Below, piece after piece: positions 38,945-51,600 of a DNA stretch of 64,000 bases; the first letter of the stretch is position 1; the number at the start of each line of letters is the position of its first letter. The stretch comes from Pholis gunnellus (Eukaryota > Chordata > Actinopteri > Perciformes > Pholidae), in the NCBI GenBank assembly GCA_910591455.2, contig OU342814.1:18037303-18101302 (forward strand). Reading direction: 5' to 3'. Position numbers and translations under genes: made by a program. The notes under the pieces are model-generated. The model was not told the DNA's origin. It searched no databases and saw nothing but the letters and a program-made list of their open reading frames with translations.

Positions 38945-41224
38945 TGTGTTGTTGTCTGACATGTGGCTGTGTGCTGGAGTCTTGGTGAGATGATATTATA
39001 GACGACTGGAACTCGACTGACTATAAAGTTGACTGACTGTCAGTAAAGACTCTTATTGCTCAGGCTACAGCACTTGTAGCTGACCCTGTGCAGTATCTCC
39101 AAACTATTGTTATCCAGCCTGTGAGGCAAATAAGGTATTCAGGCCACACAGGACTCGTTTTTCACATTTAGTCCTTTTTAAAACAAGACTATAATTGTTG
39201 CTAAACAAAGGCCATCGTTTCCTCCGGTGACAGTGATAAAAAAACATTGTGTAAAAGTAGAACAAATAGAGTCAAGTCATAAAAGTCCCCAAACTGACCC
39301 AGTAATGTCATTTAAAGGGCGAGATCTGAGCAGAGTTGGCTAGCATTAGCTAATATTAGCCACCAAAAGCTAGTGGTCACAGACCAAAGTAAGGCAGCAA
39401 AGCAAAAACCTATGAGGATATAAGGTAGTCTAACTTTGAAGGGCTGAGTTGGAGCATGTGCACTGTCCATATTGTACGTAAGTCACATTTTTAATATCGG
39501 TAATCCATTAATGAAATTTAAAAAAGACACTTTGTGAAATATTTAACATTTTATCGTTTTTCAGTGGACACTGCACAGTTGTTAGTGTGGATTTGTAATT
39601 GTATGTGTACAACACCACGTCGTCGGCAAACAACAGCAACTTATTTTTCTATTGTTCAACTTCTTGTTCTTTTTGTAGCCACATCCAGTCAGACTATCAC
39701 TGTGCTAAAAGAGTAGCGTTGATGAGGAACACATCAGCAAAAGTGGGCTTACTGTTTTGTTTTTTAAATACTCAACTAATGCAAGATGTAAGAAAAGTCA
39801 GTAATACGTTACTTGTAAGACCGTTCACTCAGCTGTTATGGGCCACTTTTAGCTTTGCGTTGAGGGTTGATTTAGGTCAAATAATTTGTTTTTTTAATTC
39901 TTTATAAAAAATTCAGCTCCTGATCCGAGACGGAAATGAGAATCGGAGGGTTGATGTTGTATAGCTTTTTTTGCCCACAGTTCCTCACAGTGCATCGGGA
40001 CTAAAGAAACATAGGTTTATCGACTGACGTTGGTTTGAAACCTATCCTGCTTTGTGTGTTCCCTCAGTTGGATTTGGTGCCTCTTTAAGCTTCACTACAG
40101 ACCTCGAGATCTCTTTCTGTCTCTCTTCTGTCTTCTCCGTGTCTCACTTTCTCTCTCTGTAACATCACACATACAACACTGTTAATAGCAGTTGGAGCAG
40201 CGACGTTCCTGTTTTACAGCAAAAATGACGCTGATGTTTGTTCCTCCTACTGACACCCTCATATTGTCTTTTTTTGTACCTCTTCCAGAGGTGTTTGTGC
40301 TACTTTAGGAAAGAGATTATATTTGTGCAGGTACCTGGTTGAAGTTGGTTTCAACAGTTTTAGGCAATCACTTTTCTCTTTATTGATTTAGATGCCTAAG
40401 CCTCTTGGTTCTTGTCATGCCGTTGTAGATATCACAGCCGTCGAGAGATGATCGGCAGGTGACAATATAAAGAATTTTACTGTCACTTTATGCGGTGAAA
40501 AAAAAAATACATTTTTTCTATTCAGCATGCTTTTTGCTAAATAAATGAAATAATTCAGTTATTTGCTATAAACGATACTGTATGAGTATGTATTCAAGTA
40601 CTGCAGTATGCAGACAATTAAAAATATCAGAAACTCTTTTGAGAGGTTCATATTTTTCTTCTAGTATGTTTCACTAATATTGACGGTTATGGTTCTTAAT
40701 TCTTGTTTCGAGTGTCTCATGAATTGCCAGAATGACAAAATGACCCTCTTTGTATTAACGAATAGAGACCATGGTTGGTTGTTTCCACATACATGACTTG
40801 CAGAGCAATTTTGTGCTGCCAAAGGATCTGATTCGCTGTTTTAAAGCGCCCTGAGATGCAGTACTCCCTGAGTACTTACTTACTTTCCTATCTTATCAGT
40901 CCAACATTGATGAAACATCATCCTCTGTTGTAGAATATCACAGGAGGGACTCGTCCCATCTAGCCTCATTTTACAGGGACGTGAATCTGTAATTTAAGAC
41001 AGAGTTGGTACAAATTCAACAGCACTGAGCATTAAGTCATTTTTTAGCTACATTGTGAGAAACATTTAATTATGTTGATGTTTGCAATCTGTGCATGATA
41101 ATACAATACACATGTTACTGTTGACTGTGAGGACAGTAGAATCAAGATTAAAGAAATATTTACACCCAAGTCTTGTTGAGAAAATGTGGATTTTTTTTTC
41201 TTAAAGTCGCATCTTGCTTAACAA

Positions 41225-41580
41225 ATTTACAGTAGCTGTGTAAAATTGTAAATTGCGCTTTCCTTGCCAAGAGTATGATGAGAAGATCGATACAACTCTC
41301 GTATTTGTGCGCTAACTATGAAGCTACAACCAGCAGTCAGTTAGCTTAGCTTAGCTAGGACTAGCTAGCCAAGACTAACGGTGTGAAACCGCTAGCTTGG
41401 CTCTGCCCAAATCTAAAGCCCACTGGTTTATCTCCTTCCCTTAATGCGTACAAAAATACATTGCAAAAACAACTATTTATTGTTGAATGTGTTAGACTAT
41501 CTCATAACGGTTCAAAGAATCGTTTTTGCTAAGCTAAGCTAACCGCCTGCTGACTCCATCTTCATATTTATTATACAGAC
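41225..41580. repeat. Fish repeat (TTAGCTTAGCTTAGC family), longest copy here
   Basis: CTTTCCTTGCCAAGAGTATG, GATGAGAAGATCGATACAAC, TATGAAGCTACAACCAGCAG, TTAGCTTAGCTTAGC, and at the other end GCTAAGCTAAGCTAACCG and TACAGACTTGACAGTG. Intergenic, between the two convergent genes. Confidence 0.65.
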
Positions 41581-42734
41581 TTGACAGTGGCTTCTGATGT
41601 AACTCTCCACAAGGAAAAGTCAAGCTATTCCTTAAAAAAATAAATGTATTCAAAAAAATATATGAGCTACGTAAAATAAGACGACAAAATAAAAAGAATG
41701 AAACTGTCCCAGGAAGTACAACAATGTGTCTTTGGTGGATAAAATGTGCCAAAATTGTAATCTACCTTTTGTTTCAATGTGAAGGGGTCAAAGGAGTTGT
41801 CTGAATATAAAATCTGTTGTTCTCTTGGACTCAAAATGTTCCTTACGAAACACGTTTTATTTGTCTCTTCACGTTGCTTTTGTGGGTTTTTGTGTCATCT
41901 CTCTGAATCATCCACAATAATCTACTTTCATCGACATGTAACCAACAGACCTGAAGACTTTGTAAACGGGCACTAAACATGTTGAAGCTGTTCACTATGT
42001 TTTGTACTATTTTAATTCATTTTAGAAACAGGTTTATTTTAGCCATTGTCTTTTATTTCTTCCTTTTATCTCAAAATACTCAAATTGTTGTTCATCATCC
42101 TCTAACGTCACATAGATCACCGTCACGTTAACAGCGTGTTAAGTTGTGGTACATTTTGATCTACGGTTCAGTCTCTCTTTGTTTACACGATGACATCTTG
42201 CATTAAGAGAAAACTCCAATCTATGGTAACTGCCCTTGAATATCTGTAATTTAAATAGTGCTGCTAGAGAAAGAAATCTAAATGTAACAACTTACAATAA
42301 ATACTCAATAGATTTTTGCCAAATGTGAGTGTGTCTTTCTTTGAATGGAGGTGTGGGAGATAATCCGTATACAACCTGTAGATACACAGTGTTTGTTAAC
42401 ATTGCACTGTGATGGAGCATTATTTGATTTTGAGACACTTGCAACTTAACAAATAAAAAGGTTTGTGCTCGCTATGAAAAGGAAGTGGTGAAGCTCTATG
42501 GATGGCAGTGATGGTCCGTTGTCTGGTCGGTCCCCCACTTTAGTCCAGACTGAAGTATTTTACTGATAATCTGGTAATTTTGTAGACATTCATGGTCCCA
42601 AGAGGATGAATCCTGCTTACTTTGGTGATCATCTTACTTTTCTTGCAGCGCCACCATGAGGTAGACATGTCTCTGGAAATGGATTGATTGACATAACATT
42701 TGGTGCAGACAATCACTTTCCCTTCTTTACTGAT

Positions 42735-42835
42735 TTACTGATCCACACTCGATTCCAGTTGGTGGCGGTAATGCGCCATGAAGTTGTTTCCAACTGCAAT
42801 TAAATTCAAGAAGAAAAAGAAGCGTGCGCATTGAG
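42735..42835 (+). repeat. Fish short repeat with GAAGAA tail
   Basis: CCAGTTGGTGGCGGTAATGC, GCCATGAAGTTG, TCCAACTGCAATTAAATTC, then AAGAAGAAAAAGAAG. A well-known short interspersed repeat of fish genomes. A diverged relative may lie at 19835-19905 (CAGTAGGTGGCAGAATAAAC). Confidence 0.65.
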
Positions 42836-43084
42836 AATAAAAATGGCGACCTCATGACAGCCAGATAGCTCCTGTGTTTGTTGTTTTTGGCTGAAGAAGA
42901 AAACCGCAAATAGAGAAAATATCATTTGCAACCACTTAACGAAAACCCTGCAGGTAACACTTCTTCTATGGTGCCTTGAGAAAACAAGTAACAATAAGTC
43001 ATTATGCTAAGTTTACCTCCCATCCTAACACACACATTTAAAACAATATAGTTGACATAACCAGAGGTAGAAAGAAAAGGCAGC

Positions 43085-43334
43085 CTCATTTAAAAACGTC
43101 TTTATTTCATCAACCGGATCCAAGATCATGTTTTCAGACTTGTTTACATTCAGACAACAAGGTGAGACCACATGCTGAGGACAGGAGAAGAGGCAGGTTC
43201 GTGTGCATGGGTGTTTCCTCATACAATCCTCTGTATGTTTGTGTATATGTGTAACTTTTCATACAGTCCTCTCTGTAGATGGGCACGAGTATGGGCACTC
43301 TCATATGTGTGTGTGTGTGTGTGTTGTCTCTCTC
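43085..43334 (-). other. pcnx2: pcnx2 3' UTR
   Basis: Short region from the stop codon to just past the AATAAA at 43101-43106. It includes a (GT)n tract at about 43304-43323 on the plus strand. Cleavage is expected near 43085; the exact site cannot be read. Confidence 0.65.
43101..43106 (-). terminator. pcnx2: Polyadenylation signal, pcnx2
   Basis: AATAAA on the minus strand (TTTATT on the plus strand), about 230 bases after the pcnx2 stop codon. It is the first good signal downstream. Confidence 0.7.
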
Positions 43335-43508
43335 TCAGACAGTCTTTTGTTCAGTCGCCTCCGGGGCTGTTGACACAGATGCTGAGTCCTCCTGGGTCTC
43401 GTCTAATCCCTGGCTGCAGCCTCGGTCACCTGACTGCACGCCGTCTTTCAACGTGGTGGCGGCGTTGGAGTAGGACGCGTCTATACTCTCATATGGCTCC
43501 GATGTCCA
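43335..43508 (-). CDS. pcnx2: pcnx2 window exon 34: last coding exon
   Basis: Encodes WTSEPYESIDASYSNAAT, KDGVQSGDRGCSQGLDETQE and the end APEATEQKTV, with TGA at 43335-43337. Acceptor CTTCTCAG. The tail appears to diverge from human PCNX2, which ends SVSDEQ. No domain. Confidence 0.93.
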   Translation of the reverse strand, partial: WTSEPYESIDASYSNAATTLKDGVQSGDRGCSQGLDETQEDSASVSTAPEATEQKTV

Positions 43509-45600
43509 CTGAGAAGGAGGAAAGAGAGGATGCAAAACAGCCACATTAGAGAAATATTCTTTGTTTATAGCCTATACTATTCATACATCATTTAAAACGC
43601 ACTGCAACATTGGTTACACATGCTAATCATATGTAAGAACTGGACGGAGTCACCATGACATCACCCATTGTTTTGTGGACTACTGTTTTGAAGCCTCAAG
43701 TTTGGCATTTTGGCCGTAGCCATCTTGATTTTTAACACACTGACAAAAGAGGGTGGAGCTAAGTACAACCAAACGCTGAGTAAGACATTTGTAGGTGGCC
43801 AAAATGCTGCTTTAGAAGCATACCCTGCTTTATGGTCTGTTTCACTCTAAATGGGACCATAATTTACAAAATGAAGATTTGAAACCTTCAGTTATGAATC
43901 AAGTGAGATGTAGGGTCATTTTCTCATGGACTTCCGTACAATGAGACTTCTTTTTGCAACCAAAGGAGTCGCCCCCTGCTGGCCATAAAGAATAATACAA
44001 GTGTAAGGCTCTTCCGCATTGGCTTCACTTTTCAGACTCGGTAGTTGCCGCCTGTTCCCAATTAAAAGTGTTGGATTGAACAAGCAACAGACTACGGTAA
44101 TATGTTGATGTTATGGAGCATTTTAGGAGTAGTAGGGCTTGAAATGTACATTTTGCCCGGAGGGTTGATCCCCTCTGTTAGATTTTGAGCTACAGACCTC
44201 ATGCTACCTGAAGTTCTTTCACTGGGAAGCATGAATGTGCTTTTAGTAAATGTCAAGATATTGAAATACTTATTCAAAGCAAAGTTTCACATTTTTGGAA
44301 TCTTTTAATGCTGAGCGTTAGATGTGACGATCAATACCACTCTCATGTCTGTACGCTAAATATGAAGCAACATGTTGTTCTGCATGCACTCCTGCAGGCT
44401 CGAGTGAATCTTGTAATGACCACATTCTGCATAAGGAGGGTGCAGCTTGTGTATAAAGAGGCAGGGACTTTGCATGTCTACCAGTTGATTAGTTCCCTAC
44501 CTGTGTGGCTCTGCTGCTGGACCTGTGCGAGGGCCCCATGGCGATGTTGACGCTCGAAGAGGACTGGGTATCGGTGGTGTTGCCCCCTTCAGCAGCGGAC
44601 AGCCCAGAGATAACCAGGCCACTGGAGAAACTACGCTTCCCAAACAGCAAGCTGAGAGTGGACGAAGACGAGGAGACCTGGGGAAAGACAGTAGTGTACA
44701 GTAATCACTGCGATGGCAGCGGAAAACACAAACAAGCTCATGCACAAACAATTATCACAGACAGCAGGCTGTGTCTAAGAATAGCTCGTTGTCAATAATA
44801 CACTATAATCACATGCTTTGGCCATCAGCTGTGGAACTGTTTCTTGAATGATTTTTTAAACTAAGTGGAGCTAATAACATCAACTCATGAGTCACATGTA
44901 AGCAGGGGTTTTACTGCTAAACATAACTCTACTAAATTGTTGTCACCTCATGTTTCAGACAGGCACTACATTTATAGTAACTTGGAAGTGCAACTATTTG
45001 GCGTGTCAGGATGTTTTCTTTCTAAATCTTGAATATGCTGCGTACAGTGTTTTCCATTAATGTGAATATTCCCCTTTTGTATGTGGTACGTGAAGTCTTT
45101 ATATATTCGATTTCAGTCTAATACATTATCTAACATGCATTTTGTGTGTGTGTGACCAGTATGACCAGACTTGCCAGCTGTGACATTTTAATCGTTCAAC
45201 CATGTTCTGTAGAGTGTTGGCTAACAGAAGGTTCGGATGTACAGAAGTGTAAGGAGCTCGTACCTGGCTGGAGCGCTGCTGATGCTGCGCTGCCTGGAGC
45301 TGCGAGCTGATCCCACCTGCTCCTGAGAGACGAGGGACCTGGCGAGAGAGAGACATCGCTGTATTCTCCAAGTAAAGGCAAGGACGGAAGCTTAACAGCG
45401 TGTGTGTGTGTGTGTGTGTGTGAATACCTGGGAGAATATAGAGGCTATGGATGTGTTAAAGGACAGCTGACTGTTGGACAGACGCTGGACGAGCCCGTGG
45501 GTGGAGCCTGAGTCCAGAATAGGCCCTGATTGGCTGCTGACGGGGGGACGCTGACTCTGAGGCTGCACTGACCGACTGCGGTACTCTCTCCTGGCTGCAG

Positions 45601-45634
<34 letters not shown>

Positions 45635-48600
45635 AATTACACACTTTTATAATCAGGTTTAAAAATATATAAAAACATAAAAAATACATAAAAAGCAGAC
45701 TGAACTAACACAATGTTTCCAATGATATATGATCAAATAAATAATTGATGTACAGACAATATTATTATTATGTACTTAAAACAAACAACATTAAATCAGA
45801 TTTAACTTCAGTTTAAGGTTGTCAGTTTCTCCGGACTTTAGTTTTTACTTCCTGTTTTATTTTATAATTCCTGTCTTTGTGTTTTTTCCCTCCTTTTTTG
45901 TGTGTATCACCTGTGTTGAATTAATCTGCCGTCCTGTCTCTCCACCTGCGTCATGGTGTCTGATTAGGTGCTTGTGTATTTATAGTGCTGTCTTCCCTGT
46001 TGGTTGTTGGTTTGTCCTTCGTCACATGGAGTTTTGGTTTCTTGCTACCTGCCTACTGTTCCTGCCGGCTTTTTGGACTCTCTGATTTGTAAGTTTATTC
46101 TTTCATCAAGTAATTTAACTGTGCTCGTCTGCCTGTCTCTTCGCGTGAGGGTCCTTCCCATTGCTGCCTGTTCTCGAGATCGTGACGAAGGTAATGAACG
46201 TTTTAGAAGTGATAATGATTCATTGTTCGTATCACACAGTATCCACTGCAAACATATTCAATACCAAACTGCCTTAAAAATACCACTTATACTTAAAGTA
46301 ACCAAACAAGGGCAGAAACATAAAGGTAGCATTAGAACCCATTTAGGTGCTGAATTGAGCAATGGTGCATTTTATTGCTGATGAATGAAACTTTTAATTT
46401 GAAAGACGAAGCGTGAGCCATTTTGAGTTTAATACGTTTTTTTAGTCTCACTTTATAAATACAAATGGAAAACTATTCAAAAATGAATAAAAACAATCAA
46501 AACTATAACATCACTGTATACACTATTGTATCTGTTGTATTGCATTGTATCTGCATTGAGTTTGTATTTGCTTTTCTTCAAGTCCAAACCCGGCAGCCCA
46601 CTCACAAGTTCAAATGTTTGTTTTTTGGAAGTTTAGACTTCATTTTAGGATTATGGTTTGAATAAGATTGAGGTTTCAGTGAGGGACTCTGGAATCAATG
46701 TACTCAATAGACATTTTCCACAAGGATAAGACACGTAGGTGTGTACCTGCGTTGTGGTGTCTGCGGCTGTGTGTTGTCCTGGCTCTGTGCTGGTAGAGGC
46801 TCAGGCTGTTGGACGTGACGGAGGACGGGCGGTTGTGGCTCAGCGAGGACGAACCACCAGTTCCGCAGTCCACGTCCTCCATGTTCACGCCACTGTTGCA
46901 GCTGGTCAGGTTGTCCTTGCGCACCCTGCAGAATACACACACACAAGCGCACAGCTATGATTTATTTATTCATGTCCACATCAGGGCAAGGGACACAAAC
47001 TGGCAAAGAAGACATCAAAAATTTAGCAAGCCTCGACAATTCCAGCTGGTTAACCCCACATGAATAGAGAAGTTGCGTAACTGTGCGAGCATATGTGACA
47101 CACACTAGTGCAGCCTGCCTCTTGAATTAGTTAAATGTGTTCTAGCTGGCAAGGCACATCCCATCTCCTTGGCTCCTCGGCTACTTACTGAAATTAAGAC
47201 ACCTTTAACTTGAGGTCGATGAAACAGGATTTACAAACTAATCTAATCTAAGGAGAACTCGGCCTCTAAGAAGCTTAAGAGAGTCACACACACACACAAA
47301 CACATTAGCTGACCTGTAGAGGTTAATGCAGAGCCTTTACAATTAGCTCTGCTGATGGTAATATGTAAAAGAGAGGATGGAGGAAGAGAGGGAAGGAGGA
47401 AAGGAAGGAGCAACAACAAGAGTGAAAGCTTTTGGCTGCCCTTCACTCTGCAGTCCTCTTTCTCTCAAGTTTGCACTCCCACTGTCACTCCTGTGCATGT
47501 ATTTAAAACTACATTAAGTTGGCAGGGAAGTCTCTCCACAGCACTGACTTCTGAAGTCAATATCTGTAAATCCACAGAGAAGCACTCATTTAGTATCGCG
47601 CTACAGTTTGCAGCTGATCCGGAATGATTTACACCAAATACAACCAGTTGAACAAGAGAACATTATGAGGCTACTGGCGTCTCATGTGTCATCGCAACGC
47701 TTTGCCTCTTGTAACATCATTTTAACCGGGGTCCTGGAGAGTCCGGGCATTTTTTAACAGCTCAAAACACTTATTGTCTTGTCAGCTCGATACTTAATTA
47801 CTTTTCCTAATCTTAGGAGAGTTGCTTATAAACAATGTTTTTTTTTTATTTATTTTTTTAACTGAGCAGCAGGGACAACTTGAAACTTACCACTGCAGAT
47901 GTGATGGACATAAAGTACATTACATTGTGTGCTGGAAAATGCTGCAAGTAATAAATACAACCCATTTTGCAGCAGTGTTTACAATACTTATGTATAGAAA
48001 TTAAAATCATATCTCATAACATGACCTGTCTAACCGATGAACCTTAGCTGCACAAGATGAAAGACTGAGCTGAAAGCGATTACACATGTGACCTGAGGCT
48101 GTAAGAAGAATGTGTGTGCCCGAACTAATGCCAAATAAATTAAACTTATTGTTAGTATCTTATTCAAGGACCCTCAGAGACTGATGGTTGTTCCAGGAAC
48201 TGAACCTGTGACCTTTTGGTTACAGCATTGTCTTTTCACCCACCGGACATGACGAGGGACTAAAGCATGTGATGACTGTTCATTGAAGAGCACAGGGGGA
48301 AATTTTGAGGGAGGGTTAGGGTTGGCCTAAGGAGGCAAGGAGGAAAAGACTGCACTCTTGACTGACTGAGCAAGTGTGTGTATGTTTTTAAATATGCGAA
48401 AATGTGTATTAGAAACTGACCGTAACCATTTAGAGCAGAGCCAGGATCGAATGGCGTCCAGGCTTAAAGCTCCTCCTCCGATGCTGCGGAGCGTACGGTG
48501 CGTTCCGGCGTACGATGTTGTTAGTGGTGACACATACCTTGAAGACAATAAAATAAAAGTCATGCTATCAGCAATAAGGGACCCCAGCACATAAACAAAA

Positions 48601-51600
48601 GTGTAAAGCTAGGAAGTTAAAGGTGCGGTGTGCCGGATTTGGCAGCATGTAGCGGTGAGATTGCAGAATGCAACCAACTGAAACTTATTTTCGGGTGATA
48701 ATACACTAAAGAAAACATACTTATGACTATTATTTAATCTCTGCCAATAGATCCCTCTAAATGCTACACACTGCTCCTTTAAATCATTTCAAAAACATGC
48801 ATTCTGCAAAGGCAAAGTGAGCAACAACGCAGACACTTTCATAAAATGCAAACATTACATTCAAAACCTTGTGATGTTCGTGCCATGCTCTGCACGTCTT
48901 AGTATAGCTGTGAATGACATACATGGGGTAGCCCAGTGGCTGGTCGCAGGACGAGTTCACCATGTTCCTCAGCGCCTGCTTCGAGTTCTGGATGCTGCCT
49001 CGTTCCGGGTTTCGGTTCCGTAGAAACACCAACTCCTGCTGCTGGCCGGCCCACAGACCTCGCACACACTCCTTATTGATCTGCAGAGAGAGACCACATC
49101 AAACAAAAAATGAAAGAAAATCATGAAATACACTGCAGAGCCAAAAACATGGATGAACCCCTGTTGTGGTCATTTTGTCAAGCATCTGAACTGGGTCTCA
49201 GGTGACCACTTGTGCTCATATTTCATGTTGGTGCTCATATTTGTCCTCAGTCGTACTCATAGAAAAGTCATTGTGGTGATTGTTTGGTACCACACCCCTC
49301 AGATGAACTTTTAAACCTTGTCTTCGTTGTCATAGGTGGGAGGTTTGTCATACTTTATGCACACGACAGAGCTGTCTGGCATTTCTCACCATCTCACATT
49401 ATTCACTTGGAAATGTAAATACTTCTCACACATCCAAACCACAGACACCCTCAGCCCTTTTACCTTGATGACCTTAAAGCTGAGGTGGCGTTTGTACAGC
49501 ATGATGATCTTATACTCGTCCGTGCCGTCGTCGATCATGTGTCTCATTGTGAGCAGCGTGTCGCGGCTGGATAGCACCGCCTTGCGCCAAGCGGGGTCGC
49601 TCTCGTGGCAGATGACCAGGCTGCTGCGGTAGTTTGTGATGGCTTCGTACAAGATAGAGGCCTCCTCTGTCTCCTCTAGGCAGGTGAAGTGATCCTGAAA
49701 GGAAAAGAAAACAGGAAAGGTTATGATGGAGCACAGTGGAGTTGTGATCAGATATCAGGGAAAGCGTCTACTCCAGGGATGAGAAACGACCACCAGAAAG
49801 ATATTACAAACTTGATAGGATGCACAAACTTCTGTGTATTTACAGAATTGTAAAACTAGTGATAATAGTTTTACAATCCCAGAGTTGCAGCAGCGGCCAT
49901 TTAAAAGCACAGCGCACTTTACCTGATGCAGTTTGAGGCTCATTCTGACCGCAGGAGCCACCACCTTCTGCAGGAGGTCAAGGTCAGCAAACACCCACTC
50001 GTCTTTGGTGGCGATGCGGAAGTCTCCTTTAAACAGGGTGTTGAAACCGTACAGAAATGATTCCAGACTTTGCGGTTGAAGGAAGAGGTTTGCGGAGGAA
50101 AAATAGAAAGAGAGGAAGAGGAGGGGGGGGGTTTATGATACGATGAAACATCTTAGAATATAAACCCCACAAAGACAAAGAGTACAGTGACCAATATCTG
50201 TTTGAATTATGTGTATAGTTAAAGGTTTAGCTGCTAATGCCCCCCTCTGGTGTACCCGTCATACTGCAGGTAAATATCTACTGCAACGGATATTGCTCGT
50301 AATCATTTTTCAGCACATTTTCAACCACTAAACTTGGACAACGATGTGTAATTTTTTCTGCATAAAAACATACATGTCAAGACGCAATCCTCATGGCCTG
50401 CCGAATAACTGACTGTTGTCCCCATGATCTTCTGACTCGGTTCAGAGAGTGATATCAGGCATTTTATTCATTTCTTTGCGTTGCTCTGTGGCTAAACAAG
50501 GTTTACCTGTTGGACATGTTGTGTGAGGCCGTGCCGAGCGATCTCCTCCCCAGGACGGAGAGAGCGTAAGACAGGGTCACTAAAGGAGAGTCTTCATCAC
50601 TGTCCACAGTCTGAACACAAACACAAAGACAGGGAGACATGACGCTACTGGCATATAGGACAAAGATTCAAAAAGATGAGTACAGATTCGGCTAAATTGT
50701 TGTGTTCTTCTTATGCGATTACAAGAGTCGTGTGACAATTCATTTTCACTGTAATGCAACTTTTGATTTCCTTTTACTCATTTCACATTAATTAAAATAG
50801 GAGGACTGAAACAATTAGTCAATCAACAGAAAATCAGAAATATTTATTCATGTTATTCGCTTTCTATGACATCATTTTAAAGGAGCAATCGTTTCCACTC
50901 AAAGGAGAGTTTTTTCCTATTTCATTTGATACTTTAAAGAGCTCTTTTTTATGTTTAATATACCAAGTGCAGCGCTGTATATCTTTTGTAATTGCTGTAA
51001 GGCAATAAACCATTTGCCGAAACCGCAATTTAAAAATGTCATCTTTTTTCACTATTATCTGATATTTTTAAGACTAAAAAAAGAATTTAAGTGAGTAAAA
51101 TAAATACTGTTAGTTGCTCTAGCCCATAATGAAGTCTGATAAAATAATCGTTAAGTGTTGTACCGTCTCCATCTTCCCAGCACAGTGCTGGATCCACTCC
51201 AGGTAGACGTTGCAGAAGCTGGCGCGTGTCACGCCCTGCAGGCAGTGCACGTAGTCCTCATCGATCTTCACACTAAAGACCTGAGGGTCGCGCTCTATGT
51301 GGTGCCACTTGGTGTAGGACTGCAGCGCCTCCTGGACGGTGGCGTCCTTGAGCCACGTGGACAGTTTGGGAGAGTGGATCAGGTAGTAGATAATACTCTG
51401 AGGGGAGAGGGGGAGGAAGGGAGGCAAGGAGAAGGAAGGACCGGAACGAAAGCAAAATACTAAACACAAGGAAAGACCAAGAGAAAGAATTGACTGTGTA
51501 GCTGCTGACCACATCTGGAGTTACTTTTGGCAAGCTGCCATTTGTAATAATAATTAATGCATAAGACACCGGCTTATTCATTTAAGACTTTAACCTTTTG

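Larger units (their letters stand above)
34577..38960 (+). other. rgs19: Probable 3' UTR of the RGS gene
   Basis: No coding signal between the stop codon and the AATAAA at 38939. The stretch holds a (GA)n tract at 34971-34998, an 84-bp (CT)n tract, ATCC/GTCC repeats near 35529-35564, a (TG)n tract, an 18-base G run and a TA/GA-rich patch near 38811-38870. A second AATAAA at 37168 could give a shorter transcript. Treating the whole block as UTR is inference; an intergenic part cannot be excluded. Confidence 0.5.
38961..43084. other. Spacer between convergent genes
   Basis: AT-rich, with no coding signal. Contains the repeats at 41225-41580 and 42735-42835. Further AATAAA motifs occur, for example near 42297, so alternative ends of the RGS transcript cannot be excluded. 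Confidence 0.6.

Noticed and set aside
43335..43346. C-terminal PDZ ligand on pecanex 2 (QKTV)
   Set aside because: A class I ligand needs Ser or Thr at -2; here it is Lys.
48180..48245. tRNA or tRNA-derived SINE
   Set aside because: Some B-box-like wording, but no credible cloverleaf and no A box at the right distance.
51155..51463. Plus-strand ORFs opposite pcnx2 exons (also 62105-62644 and 60822-61019)
   Set aside because: Antisense shadows of conserved pcnx2 coding exons.
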